Source: Victivallales bacterium (GTDB lineage: Bacteria > Verrucomicrobiota > Lentisphaeria > Oligosphaerales > Oligosphaeraceae). From it: a stretch of DNA of 64,000 nucleotides. Shown here piece after piece: positions 1 through 7,976 of this stretch. Under the pieces are notes generated by a model. It was not told where the DNA came from. It made no database searches and saw only the letters and a program-made list of their open reading frames with translations. The stretch spans positions 1-64,000 of the forward strand of contig JAFXUD010000076.1 in the NCBI GenBank assembly GCA_017535315.1, given 5' to 3'. A program made the position numbers and the translations under genes. How positions within the stretch are numbered: the first letter of the stretch is position 1; every line of letters begins with the position of its first letter.

Positions 1-110
1 GCAATTAGCAATTAGCAATTAGCAATTGTTGTAATCGCTAATTGCCAAAGGAATTGCAAATTGCAAATTGCTAATTGCACATTGCTAATTGCTAATTGCT
101 AATTGCAAAT
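1..110. repeat. AT-rich heptad array, inverted
   Basis: The heptad GCAATTA repeats about four times at 1-27. Its reverse complement (TAATTGC) repeats about six times at 63-106, with a CAAATTG variant between. The two halves are complementary, so a long imperfect hairpin could form. The array may extend beyond the left edge of the window. It has no coding content. Confidence 0.85.
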
Positions 111-112
111 CT

Positions 113-352
113 TTATGCTGGCTCAAGAATGTCTGTCGGGAGGCAGTGAAGAGCCTGCGCGAGGCTCAGAAGCGCGTCTGCTCGAGAGGCATTGATGTTC
201 TTGTTGCGCTGCTCGTATTGTTGAATTGTCCGAAGCGGCACACCGCTAAGCGAAGCCAGTTCCGATTGACTTAGCCCCGCCTCTTTTCTGAAGGCTTTGA
301 ATCGTGATTCAGGATGGGCTGTTTGATAAGACGCCCGACACGAAAAATAAAG
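113..352 (-). pseudogene. 5'-truncated XRE-family helix-turn-helix protein
   Basis: This minus-strand frame is open for 79 codons between an in-frame TAG (353-355) and the stop at 113-115. It encodes a well-formed Cro/C1 helix-turn-helix: FRKEAGLSQSELASLSGVP, then LRTIQQYEQRNKNI and a helical tail ending in LPTDILEPA. This matches a small regulator or antitoxin-like family whose members usually carry about 40-50 more N-terminal residues. There is no ATG, GTG or TTG between the upstream stop and the first helix, so I read it as a fragment rather than a working gene. Its stop abuts the heptad array, and rearrangement there is a likely cause. No toxin partner is visible. The family call is firm and the pseudogene status is inferred. 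Confidence 0.75.
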
Positions 353-363
353 CTATGAAAGCA

Positions 364-957
364 CTAAAACTCTTTCATCTTCTTCATCACGTTTTCCACG
401 TAGGCGCGTGTTGACTTGAAGGTGATGCTCTTCAATTTCATTTCAGTTTCTGGCTTGGCAGGCTTCCATTTTTTTGCATTACTATAGCCCGCATTGTATT
501 CAGCGATTTGAAGCATGAGCTGGGATTTGTATCCATCCCAGTGTTTGCCAGTCCATGCCAGATACCAGGTACCGATATCGATATTGGTTTCAGGGTCAAA
601 AAGCTGTTTTTCAGAGGGTGTATCGGAGATATTGTTACCCTTCTGCCATTCGATGACGGCGGTTTCGGGACGAATCTGCATCAGACCGATTTCACCCGCC
701 TTTCCGCGCATATTGGGCTTGAACTTGCTTTCCCGCCAGATGATGGCTTTGATAAGTTGGGGAGATACCCCATGCTTTGCAGATGCCTTGCTGACTAGTT
801 CATTCAAAAGAACCTCGTCGATGGGTTTATCGGAAACGCTCCCGACAGGAAGGCTGCAAGCCGCAAACCATGCAATGACAAGGGCTACCACCAAGAAAAA
901 CAGGAAAACCAGTTTGCGGCCAGTTGGCGTCAGATTGTCAAATGTTTTGTTTTTCAT
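364..957 (-). CDS. membrane-anchored lytic transglycosylase (SLT domain)
   Basis: This 197-residue protein has an N-terminal transmembrane segment (about 16-34) followed by a soluble-lytic-transglycosylase domain. The conserved block around 66-95 reads PQLIKAIIWRESKF, with Glu76 the expected catalytic acid, followed by GEIGLMQI. A later AEYNAGYSNAKKW block is also typical of the family. Such enzymes cleave peptidoglycan glycan strands to 1,6-anhydro-muropeptides in the periplasm, here probably tethered to the inner membrane. Cys34 lies just after the hydrophobic stretch, but the preceding FAA is a poor lipobox. The gene is divergent from the acyl-CoA dehydrogenase, with 89 bp between them. 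Confidence 0.85.
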   Translation of the reverse strand: MKNKTFDNLTPTGRKLVFLFFLVVALVIAWFAACSLPVGSVSDKPIDEVLLNELVSKASAKHGVSPQLIKAIIWRESKFKPNMRGKAGEIGLMQIRPETAVIEWQKGNNISDTPSEKQLFDPETNIDIGTWYLAWTGKHWDGYKSQLMLQIAEYNAGYSNAKKWKPAKPETEMKLKSITFKSTRAYVENVMKKMKEF

Positions 958-1046
958 TTTGCCGTGTGGAAAATTTTGGAAAGATGCTCTATATTATTCA
1001 ACAATATAACTTAAAAATATCGAATATCAAAGGTTCTTTTTATTTT

Positions 1047-2708
1047 ATGGCACAAAATCTTTTTGCAGACAACTCGGATTTGCAGTTTCATTTCGCCAAT
1101 CTTGACATCGAGGAGATAGCAAGACTGCGTGAAAAAAACTATACCGATGAAGGTGGCCCCGCAGATTACAATGCAGCCAGAAACCTTTATCGCGAAAAGC
1201 TGGATGAAATCGGCAGAATCGCGGCTGAAAATATCGAACCTCGTGCAAAAGAAGCGGATCTGGTCGGGGCACGTTTCTCGCAAGTTGACCATAAGGTCCT
1301 CATTCCCGAAGCCGTCAAGCAAAACCTGAAGGACATCAAGGAGGCGCACCTGACAGGTGTCACCCTCCCACGACAGTACGGCGGCCTCAACTTCCCCACC
1401 ACCATCTACAGCATGATGACTGAAATCGTCTCCAGAGCAGATGCCTCCCTCCAAAATCTCTTTGGTCTGCAGAGCATTGCGGAAACCGTGCTTATGTTCG
1501 GTTCAGAAGAGCAGAAGTCAAAAGTGCTTCCGCCCTTTGCAGCTGGCGAATGGGACGGTGCCATGGCGTTGACGGAACCCGATGCGGGCAGCGACTTACA
1601 ATCCGTCCAGACAAAGGCGACCCTTGGCGAGGACGGCGTCTGGCGTATAAATGGAAAAAAGCACTTCATCACCAATGGAACTGCAAAAGTCCTGCTGGTG
1701 CTGGCACGTTCTGAAGAAGGGACAAAAGACGGGCGTGGCCTTTCCATGTTCCTGGTTCACCCCTGCCCTGAACTAGTTGTCAACCGCATCGAGCACAAAC
1801 TGGGCATCCATGCTTCCCACACCTGCGAATTGATTTTCAATAACGTTCCAGCCGAGCTGGTCGGCAAACGTAAAATGGGGCTCATACGCTATGTCATGTC
1901 GCTGATGAACGGCGCGCGCCTGGCCATCAGCGCACAGGCTGTCGGCCTGGCGGAGGCCACACGTGCCGCTGCCTGGGAGTATTGCAGCAACCGCATCCAG
2001 TTCGGAAAGCAGCTATGCGAGCTCAAGCCCGTCTGGGAGATGTTGACGCGCATCGATGCGCTGACCGCCGCATCACGTGCCTTGCTTTACCTCACCTGCA
2101 AATATGTTGACCTACGCGATTGCTGGAACAAAGAGTCGGAACGTACAGGCGATGCTGAAGCAGCAAGCAAGTCAAAACACTTTGCGCAATTGGCTGACGT
2201 GATGACACCCATGACCAAGGCATTCAATACAGAAGCAGCCAACCAGTGCGCGTATGACTGCATCCAATGCCATGGAGGCAAAGGCTACATGGCAGAGCGC
2301 CCCGTCGAGCGCTACTACCGCGACGCCCGCATCATGAACATCTATGAAGGAACCACCCAGATGCAGGTCATCGCCGCCACAGCTGGCATCTTCAAGAACA
2401 GTCTGGATGATATCTTCGCAGAACTGGACAGTTTCCAATATTCTGACGAAGCGGCAAAGCAACTTCAGGAAGTCAACAAAGTGCGTCAGATTGTGCTTGA
2501 GGCGCAGCACGCCCTAGCCAACGCCAAGGACAGCATGGAACTTCTTTCCCGACGGATCGTCCGTGGCCAGACCATCGTCCTTGCAGCCATGCTGTTGCTG
2601 AAAGAGGCTACACTTGAACCAAATCGTCTAAAACTGGCAGAACGCTTCATCTGGGAGTTCCTGCCAGAAGCGGAAATGCACGCATCCATCGTAACCAAAT
2701 CACTGTAA
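1047..2708 (+). CDS. acyl-CoA dehydrogenase
   Basis: This 553-residue flavoprotein of the acyl-CoA dehydrogenase superfamily oxidises an acyl-CoA to the 2-enoyl-CoA with FAD. Recognisable parts are an N-terminal helical domain, the middle-domain block MALTEPDAGSDLQS (flavin and substrate contact), the GARLAISAQAVGLAEAT helix, and the C-terminal signature CIQCHGGKGYMAE followed by NIYEGTTQMQ, where the Glu of YEGT sits at the usual catalytic-base position. It is longer than the 380-residue short/medium-chain enzymes and resembles the 550-600-residue group with a C-terminal extension. I take the ATG at 1047, since the frame upstream to 924 gives an implausible leader. The substrate cannot be told from the sequence, and no ETF genes are nearby. 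Confidence 0.9.
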   Translation: MAQNLFADNSDLQFHFANLDIEEIARLREKNYTDEGGPADYNAARNLYREKLDEIGRIAAENIEPRAKEADLVGARFSQVDHKVLIPEAVKQNLKDIKEAHLTGVTLPRQYGGLNFPTTIYSMMTEIVSRADASLQNLFGLQSIAETVLMFGSEEQKSKVLPPFAAGEWDGAMALTEPDAGSDLQSVQTKATLGEDGVWRINGKKHFITNGTAKVLLVLARSEEGTKDGRGLSMFLVHPCPELVVNRIEHKLGIHASHTCELIFNNVPAELVGKRKMGLIRYVMSLMNGARLAISAQAVGLAEATRAAAWEYCSNRIQFGKQLCELKPVWEMLTRIDALTAASRALLYLTCKYVDLRDCWNKESERTGDAEAASKSKHFAQLADVMTPMTKAFNTEAANQCAYDCIQCHGGKGYMAERPVERYYRDARIMNIYEGTTQMQVIAATAGIFKNSLDDIFAELDSFQYSDEAAKQLQEVNKVRQIVLEAQHALANAKDSMELLSRRIVRGQTIVLAAMLLLKEATLEPNRLKLAERFIWEFLPEAEMHASIVTKSL

Positions 2709-2712
2709 TCAG

Positions 2713-2743
2713 AAAAGGCGGCATAGACGATGCCGCCTTTTTG
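2713..2743 (+). terminator. rho-independent terminator
   Basis: A 10-bp stem (AAGGCGGCAT / ATGCCGCCTT) with a five-base loop is followed by a T run. It lies just after the acyl-CoA dehydrogenase stop. Confidence 0.9.
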
Positions 2744-2772
2744 CTCTTGCAAACACAAAAAGGAACACCACT

Positions 2773-3486
2773 ATGGTAGAATGGGTAGAGGCTCTGTTGA
2801 AACTTCAGGAACTGGATGTCAGCGCCGCTAAGCTGGAAGCAAGATTAGCCGCGATTCCCGTACAGGAAGCGGAGACGCGGAAGATGTATCAGGCTGAAAC
2901 CGATGCCTGCGCCGCAGCCAAAAAGTCCGTCCAGGAGGTTGAACTAACCATACGCAAATTGGAAGGCGAAATCAATACATTGAAGGGACAGAAGGAGAAT
3001 TTCCAGTCAAAGACCTCCCTCATCAAGAACAACGACGAGTACCGTGCCGCCCTCTTGCAGATTGAACAGTGCGACAGGGCTATCTCCGTGGACGAGGACA
3101 AGCAAATCATCGCCATGGACGAACTGGAGACGGCAAAAAAGATCCTGGCAGAAAAGGACGCCAAATTAAAAGAAGCCCAGAAGCACGCAGAAGGAATGTT
3201 TGCAGATTTGGAAGCCGAAAAAGCCGACTGCAAGAAGAAGCTGGAAACATTGGCAGCCAAGCGTCCTGAACTCGCCACAGCAGTGGAGCCAGCCATTCTG
3301 AAGCGCTATGACCGTCTCCGTACAGCCCGCAACAACAACCCGACAAAGCCCTGTTTTGTTTCCGTAGATGACGGTTGTTGCGGGCGCTGCCACCTCTCCG
3401 TAACCTCGCAGGAAGCGAATGACACCCTTAAGGGCAAGGTCGTCCTCTGTAACTCCTGCGGCGCCCTGCTCTACTCGACTAAATAA
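2773..3486 (+). CDS. coiled-coil protein with C4 zinc ribbon
   Basis: This 237-residue protein is mostly a long Lys/Glu/Ala-rich coiled coil (about 5-185). It ends in a zinc-ribbon with two CxxC knuckles, CGRC and CNSC, in the context GCCGRCHLSV to VVLCNSCGALLY. This matches the widespread CT398/HP0958-type family (PF02591), found as chaperone-like or RNA/protein-binding factors in several phyla. A specific function cannot be assigned. AAGGA lies eight bases before the ATG. The next gene starts seven bases after the stop, so the two are probably co-transcribed. Confidence 0.85.
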   Translation: MVEWVEALLKLQELDVSAAKLEARLAAIPVQEAETRKMYQAETDACAAAKKSVQEVELTIRKLEGEINTLKGQKENFQSKTSLIKNNDEYRAALLQIEQCDRAISVDEDKQIIAMDELETAKKILAEKDAKLKEAQKHAEGMFADLEAEKADCKKKLETLAAKRPELATAVEPAILKRYDRLRTARNNNPTKPCFVSVDDGCCGRCHLSVTSQEANDTLKGKVVLCNSCGALLYSTK

Positions 3487-3493
3487 CGCAATC

Positions 3494-4243
3494 ATGGCTC
3501 GACAAGGCAAAACAGTTCTCATCACAGGCGCGGCCAAACGCATCGGGCGTGCCATTGCCACCGCTTTCGCCATGAACGGCTGGAGCGTTATCATACACTA
3601 CAACCAATCCTTGGCCGAGGCGGAGGAGCTGCGCCGTAATCTGCCTGGCAAAGGTCATTCCATTATTCAGGGAGATTTTTCCACCGCTGAAACCATCATT
3701 GCCTTTTTGGATAATCTGAAATGCTCCCGCCTCCACTTCGACTGCCTGGTGAACAGCGCCTCATGCTATTCAAGGCTACCTCTGGAGCAGACCTCGATAA
3801 AGGAGATGACCGCCATCTATAATGTGAACATGTTTGCCCCCTTCCAGCTTATGCGCTTCTTTGCTGAGCAGATGAAAAGAGGTTGCATCATCAACATCAC
3901 CGACCAGCGGACATCCAGCGTGGATCCAGCAGCAGGCATCTATGCCCTGGCTAAAAAATCTCTCCGTGATGCGACGGAGGCGGCGGCTTTGGCCTGGGCG
4001 CCTGACATCCGCGTCAACGCTGTGGCACCTGGCCTTGTGCTTTCGCCACCTGGAGTGCCACCTGGAAAGATAGAGCCCCTGCTGAAAAAGGTGCCGATGC
4101 GCGTCCGCAGCACGGAACAGGAGGTAGCCCAGGCCTGCCTTTTCCTGGCCAACGCCGAAACCATCACAGGGCAGACCATCTACGTCGATGGCGGAATGCA
4201 CCTTCAAGGCTTCCCGCTGGAAACGCCGCCATCCCAGCGCTGA
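3494..4243 (+). CDS. pteridine reductase-like SDR (FolM/PTR1 type)
   Basis: This 249-residue short-chain dehydrogenase has the cofactor loop TGAAKRIG at 11-18. The catalytic trio is Asp137, Tyr150 and Lys154 in the contexts NITDQRTSS and YALAKKSL. Asp in place of the usual SDR serine, plus the NAVAPGLVLSPPG block, fits the pteridine reductase/dihydromonapterin reductase branch, which uses NADPH to reduce dihydropterins. The ATG at 3494 begins MARQGKTVLIT; the longer frame overlapping the previous gene is rejected. The last residues (ETPPSQR) are encoded inside the first unit of a 42-bp tandem repeat, so the natural C-terminus may have been altered by the repeat. Substrate assignment is moderately sure. 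Confidence 0.8.
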   Translation: MARQGKTVLITGAAKRIGRAIATAFAMNGWSVIIHYNQSLAEAEELRRNLPGKGHSIIQGDFSTAETIIAFLDNLKCSRLHFDCLVNSASCYSRLPLEQTSIKEMTAIYNVNMFAPFQLMRFFAEQMKRGCIINITDQRTSSVDPAAGIYALAKKSLRDATEAAALAWAPDIRVNAVAPGLVLSPPGVPPGKIEPLLKKVPMRVRSTEQEVAQACLFLANAETITGQTIYVDGGMHLQGFPLETPPSQR

Positions 4244-4378
4244 AGCGCTGGGCACAGGACAGGTGCGCCGCCATCCCAGCGCTGAAGCGCTGGGCACAGG
4301 ACAGGTGCGCTTCAGCCTCTGCGCAGGCTTCAGCCCCCAAAGCTCTCCTGTCCTGTGCGCAGGGCTTTAGCCCTGCGA
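4225..4378. repeat. two 42-bp direct repeats plus REP-like hairpins
   Basis: Two identical 42-bp units (4225-4266 and 4267-4308) each contain the palindrome CCCAGCGCTGAAGCGCTGGG. A partial inverted copy follows (CTCCTGTCCTGTGCGCAGGG), and a second hairpin GCAGGGCTTTAGCCCTGC closes the block. The first unit carries the stop codon of the SDR gene. Similar CCC-loop-GGG hairpins recur at 33057, 34207 and 62038. Confidence 0.9.
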
Positions 4379-4525
4379 AAAAAAGGAGACCCGACGCGTG
4401 AAGGAGGGGAGAAAGGAGAAAAACACACGCCAGGTCTCCAAAATCTTTTTTCATTTTGACAGTAAACGAGTTTTTTTGCGATTTATTTTATTCTTTTTGT
4501 TTTATTTTTCAACCACCCCAAAAAC

Positions 4526-6625
4526 ATGGAAAAAAACTACGAATTTCTCAAGCGTTTCCAAGTCATCCACAAGCCAAACCGCCGCGATGGCTCATTAATG
4601 CCCAAATCCACTGAGACGGCCATTGACGAAAGTTGGTGCCTTACCATCCCGAAGAATGCCCCCAAGCTAGTGGAGCGCGCAGCCACGGATTTCCAGGACT
4701 ACCTGCGTGTCAGCATGGGTGTTTCGCTTGTCTTGCGTGAAGGAAATGCTCCTGCCGACAAGTGCATCTACTACGCCGTTGGCAAGCTCCCTGAAAACTC
4801 CTTCAAGCTGGCTGTCACTTCAAAGCGCATCACCGTGACTGGCTGCGATGCCCGCCAAGTCTTCCGCGGCTCCATCCATCTGGAGGACCTAATGAACCTG
4901 CGCCGCGCACCTTACCTCAAGCAGGGTTCTTCCACACGCACAGCTCTTACGCGCATGAGAAGCATCCACTCTGGTAGCGGCATGGATGACTTCCCCGACT
5001 GGCAACTGAACGCCATCGCGCATGCTGGCTTCACTGCCATTGACCTCTTTGTCTGCGGCGTGGATGTAACCACCAAGGGGTTCTGCAACATCAATGACAT
5101 CATTGAGCGCGCTGAATCCTTTGGCCTGGACGTGGTCTTCTACAACTATGTCACGAGTTTCAAGCACCCTGACGACGCAGATGCAGAGGAGTTCTTCGAT
5201 TCGGTTTACGGTACCCTGATGCGTCCTTACCCCAAGGTCAAGGCAATTCACCTCGTCGGCGAATCCCTGGAGTTCCCCAGCAAGGACCCACACACGACGG
5301 GCAAGCGATGGCGGGAGAGCATCCACTACGGCATTCGTGACACGCGTCCCAGCCCTGGGTGGTACCCCTGCTCCGACTATCCGCAGTACATCCAAAGCAT
5401 CTGCAAGGCCATCCACAAGGTCAATCCGAACGTCGAGGTGATTTTCAACACCTACAACTGGGGATGGCAGTCTCTTGAAATGCGCAAGAAATTCCTGGAG
5501 ACAATGCCGCGCGAGGTCACATTGCACATTACCTACGATATCTTCAAGCAGAACATCATCGACGGACTCCACTGCCCCACGATGGACTACAGCATCTCCG
5601 CCGCCGAGCCAGGCTATTATTTCACGAGCGAGGCGGAGACCGCCGCCGCCCTGGGCATTAAGAACATCCGCGTCACCAGCAACCTGGCGGGCCTCACATG
5701 GGATTTCGGTGCCGTCCCCTACATCCCCGTGCCGCAACGCTGGATCACGCGCATGCTCACCCTTAAGAAGTACCTGCAGGAGTGTGGTGTCAACAGCTTC
5801 TACGACAATCACCACTATGGCTGGTGGCCCAACCCCTGCAATGACCTCGCCAAGGAGATTTTCTCCAGTGACGGACGCACTGACCTCCACGCCTTCCTCC
5901 TCGAACTCGCCGAACGCGACTATGGCGAAAAGGCGGCGGACGACATCTACGCGACATGGCAGTACTGGAGCACCGCCATGGACTTCTACGTGGGCACCAA
6001 CGAGGACCAGTATGGTCCCTGGCGCGTCGGCCCTGCCTATCCCTTCATCTTCCAACCCAACATCACCCGCACGATGGGCTCCCGCGACCTGGAGTTCCCC
6101 ACCTCACCATACGCGCGGCATAAGGGAAGCTCCATCGTCAAATGCCTCTACCAACCCTACGAAAACATCAACCAGACCCCTGGCCCCATCCGCTATCCCA
6201 AGGAAATCAAACGCCTTTCCAAAATGCTGAAACTCTGGGAAACAGGACTTGAAACCTTGAAAAAGGCTCTTCCCAAAGCCGACAACCAGGAAAACGCGGG
6301 ACTCCTCTATGCCATGGGCAAGTACATGCGGAACTCCATCGTCACTACCATCCACATCAAACAATGGTGGCTGCTGAACATGAAGCTCCAGACGCAGGAC
6401 AACTCAAAGGATATGCTGACCATCTTAAGCCAAATCGAGAAGCTCGCCAAGAAGGAGGCAGAAAACGTCAAGGACACCTTCGACGCCGTGCAAGCTGATT
6501 CCCGCCTGGGCTGGGAACCCTCCATGGAATACGTCTGCGACGAATGGCACCTTAACTGGAAACTCAAGCAGCTTGAAAGCACCCTCCGCGAAATCGAACA
6601 GTACAAGGGGATGCTGAAACTCTAG
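4526..6625 (+). CDS. putative glycosidase with GH20/GH67-like N-domain
   Basis: This is a 699-residue cytoplasmic-looking protein with no signal peptide. Residues about 45-130 resemble the small alpha/beta domain that precedes the barrel in GH20, GH67 and DUF4838 proteins: KLVERAATDFQDYL, then a VTSKRITVTGCDARQVFRG block. A barrel-like region follows (about 135-480) with acidic loop residues (HLVGESLEF, CSDYPQYI) and many aromatics (FNTYNWGWQ, YDNHHYGWWPNP). A helical C-terminus (about 560-699) completes it. I do not recognise the exact family, and catalytic residues cannot be named. No ribosome binding site is evident before the ATG. A TTGACA at 4456 sits in a very AT-rich leader and could be a promoter. 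The stop codon overlaps the first base of a mobile element. Confidence 0.65.
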   Translation: MEKNYEFLKRFQVIHKPNRRDGSLMPKSTETAIDESWCLTIPKNAPKLVERAATDFQDYLRVSMGVSLVLREGNAPADKCIYYAVGKLPENSFKLAVTSKRITVTGCDARQVFRGSIHLEDLMNLRRAPYLKQGSSTRTALTRMRSIHSGSGMDDFPDWQLNAIAHAGFTAIDLFVCGVDVTTKGFCNINDIIERAESFGLDVVFYNYVTSFKHPDDADAEEFFDSVYGTLMRPYPKVKAIHLVGESLEFPSKDPHTTGKRWRESIHYGIRDTRPSPGWYPCSDYPQYIQSICKAIHKVNPNVEVIFNTYNWGWQSLEMRKKFLETMPREVTLHITYDIFKQNIIDGLHCPTMDYSISAAEPGYYFTSEAETAAALGIKNIRVTSNLAGLTWDFGAVPYIPVPQRWITRMLTLKKYLQECGVNSFYDNHHYGWWPNPCNDLAKEIFSSDGRTDLHAFLLELAERDYGEKAADDIYATWQYWSTAMDFYVGTNEDQYGPWRVGPAYPFIFQPNITRTMGSRDLEFPTSPYARHKGSSIVKCLYQPYENINQTPGPIRYPKEIKRLSKMLKLWETGLETLKKALPKADNQENAGLLYAMGKYMRNSIVTTIHIKQWWLLNMKLQTQDNSKDMLTILSQIEKLAKKEAENVKDTFDAVQADSRLGWEPSMEYVCDEWHLNWKLKQLESTLREIEQYKGMLKL

Positions 6626-6778
6626 AGGTAATTTCAAAACTAGCGCGAAATACACTAAGAGATGGGCGCAGAGGCTAAGGCAACAGCTCGAAGCCGCACT
6701 TTCGTGCGGCGAGGGGTGTTGCCAACGCCAATGTGTTCATGTCGACGCGCATTTCGATGATAGTTTTGAAATTAGCTC
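6625..6778 (+). mobile_element. MITE copy A (154 bp)
   Basis: The element begins GAGGTAATTTCAAAACTAG and ends with its near complement TAGTTTTGAAATTAGCTC. It is flanked by TCTA direct repeats (6621-6624 and 6779-6782). The inside has a hairpin (GAAGCCGCACTTTCGTGCGGC) and no reading frame of note. Its first base is the last base of the preceding TAG stop. Confidence 0.85.
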
Positions 6779-6811
6779 TCTAAGCACACACCCTTCGAAA
6801 AGCACACATTT

Positions 6812-6859
6812 GAGGCAATTGCAAAAGTGGTGCAAATGTACCGCTTTTAACATTACCTC
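6812..6859. repeat. degenerate short MITE relative
   Basis: GAGGCAATTGCAAAAG is opposed by CTTTTAACATTACCTC 16 bases later, which is the same terminal-repeat style as the 154-bp elements with almost no interior. No clean flanking duplication is seen. Together with copy A it fills most of the 308-base spacer before coaE. The remaining bases are AT-rich leader. Confidence 0.5.
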
Positions 6860-6933
6860 TCTTAAAAAACAGTGCAACCTACTTGAAAAATATTAATTGC
6901 ATAATAAATTAAAAAGCAGTTGAGCAGAAAAAT

Positions 6934-7530
6934 ATGACATTGATTGCGCTCACAGGTGGCATTGGCGCTGGCAAGACTACACTGGCGTCCCAGTTCAAAG
7001 CCCTAGGGGCAGCCACAGCAGATGCAGACGACATTGCCCATTCGGCATATCAACCAGGAAACGACGCATATAATAGCATGTTGAAGCGTTGGGGATATTC
7101 CGTGTTGCATGACGATGGACAGATTAACCGCAAGACAGTGGCTTCCATCGTCTTCAAGGATGCAGAGGAGCTTGCATGGTTAAACGGGGTCGTTCATCCA
7201 TTTGTTCGCAGTGAGATAAATCGTCTAGCAGCAGACCAGTTGCTTTTCTGCGCAATTCCGCTTTTGGATGAGGCTGGATGGTCAGGAGACTGTGCCGCCG
7301 TCATCGCCGCCTGGTGTCCACCTGATGTGCAGCGCCAGCGACTTCGTGCACGCGGCTGGTCTGAAGATGAAATAGATCGCCGCCTCTCGAAACAGGTTTC
7401 AATGAATGACAAACTTTTGCATGCGGACTATGGAGTGGTCACCAGTTGTTCCTGGGACTGCCTGGCCAGGCAATGCAGAAAAATCTTTGAGCTGATTATT
7501 TCAGGGCAGAAGGAAGAACTTGCCCAGTAA
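6934..7530 (+). CDS. coaE: dephospho-CoA kinase
   Basis: This 198-residue P-loop kinase catalyses the last step of coenzyme A synthesis, ATP-dependent 3'-phosphorylation of dephospho-CoA. The P-loop GGIGAGKTT lies at 8-16. It is followed by the acidic ATADADDIAH block, the LNGVVHPFV segment and a lid-like region with ARGWSEDEIDRRLSKQ. The usual VPLLFE block appears as IPLLDEAGW. Length is normal for the family. The gene is isolated: mobile-element copies lie on both sides and it appears to be expressed alone from the AT-rich leader at 6860-6933. Confidence 0.9.
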   Translation: MTLIALTGGIGAGKTTLASQFKALGAATADADDIAHSAYQPGNDAYNSMLKRWGYSVLHDDGQINRKTVASIVFKDAEELAWLNGVVHPFVRSEINRLAADQLLFCAIPLLDEAGWSGDCAAVIAAWCPPDVQRQRLRARGWSEDEIDRRLSKQVSMNDKLLHADYGVVTSCSWDCLARQCRKIFELIISGQKEELAQ

Positions 7531-7537
7531 TAACCTT

Positions 7538-7691
7538 GAGGAAGTTTCAAAACTAGCATCGGGATGCGCGTCAACATGAACACATTGACGTTGGCAAAGC
7601 CTCTCGCCGCTCGAAAGTGCGGCTTCGAGCCGTTGCCTTAGCCACTGCTCCCATCTCTTAGCGCATTTCGCGCTAGCTTTGAAATAACCTT
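7538..7691 (-). mobile_element. MITE copy B (about 154 bp)
   Basis: This is an inverted copy of the element at 6625, with the interior reading on the other strand. The termini are GAGGAAGTTTCAAAACTAG and GCTTTGAAATAACCTT, slightly diverged. CCTT occurs immediately on both sides (7534-7537 and 7692-7695). It begins seven bases after the coaE stop. Confidence 0.8.
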
Positions 7692-7791
7692 CCTTTGCTA
7701 TTTCATCTCTAAACACAAAACTGTACATTCTCCGAAGAAATTACCTCAACTGATTATTCCCACGTAACGGCGAACATGTACATTCACATTT

Positions 7792-7945
7792 GAGTCAATT
7801 TCAAAACTATCATCGAAATGCGCATCGACATGAACACATTGGCGTTGGCAAAGCCTCGCGCCCTACGAAAGTGCGGCTTCGAGCCGTTGCCTTAGCCACG
7901 GCGCCCATCTCTTGGCCCATTTCGCGCTAGTTTTGAAATTACCTC
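7792..7945 (-). mobile_element. MITE copy C (154 bp)
   Basis: This copy has the same orientation as copy B and 154 bp between GAGTCAATTTC and GAAATTACCTC. Direct repeats ATTT flank it (7788-7791 and 7946-7949). The roughly 100 bases between B and C contain no recognisable gene. Copies B and C fill most of the 446-base coaE-rho spacer, so the rho promoter probably lies in or beside copy C. Confidence 0.85.
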
Positions 7946-7976
7946 ATTTAAAAGAACATCCACATTTAGTACGTTT

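Noticed and set aside
1-110. CRISPR-like array
   Set aside because: The units are seven bases with no unique spacers.
4164-4454. minus-strand frame across the 42-bp repeat
   Set aside because: It is made of repeat translation (HLSCAQRFSAGMAA twice) with no domain.
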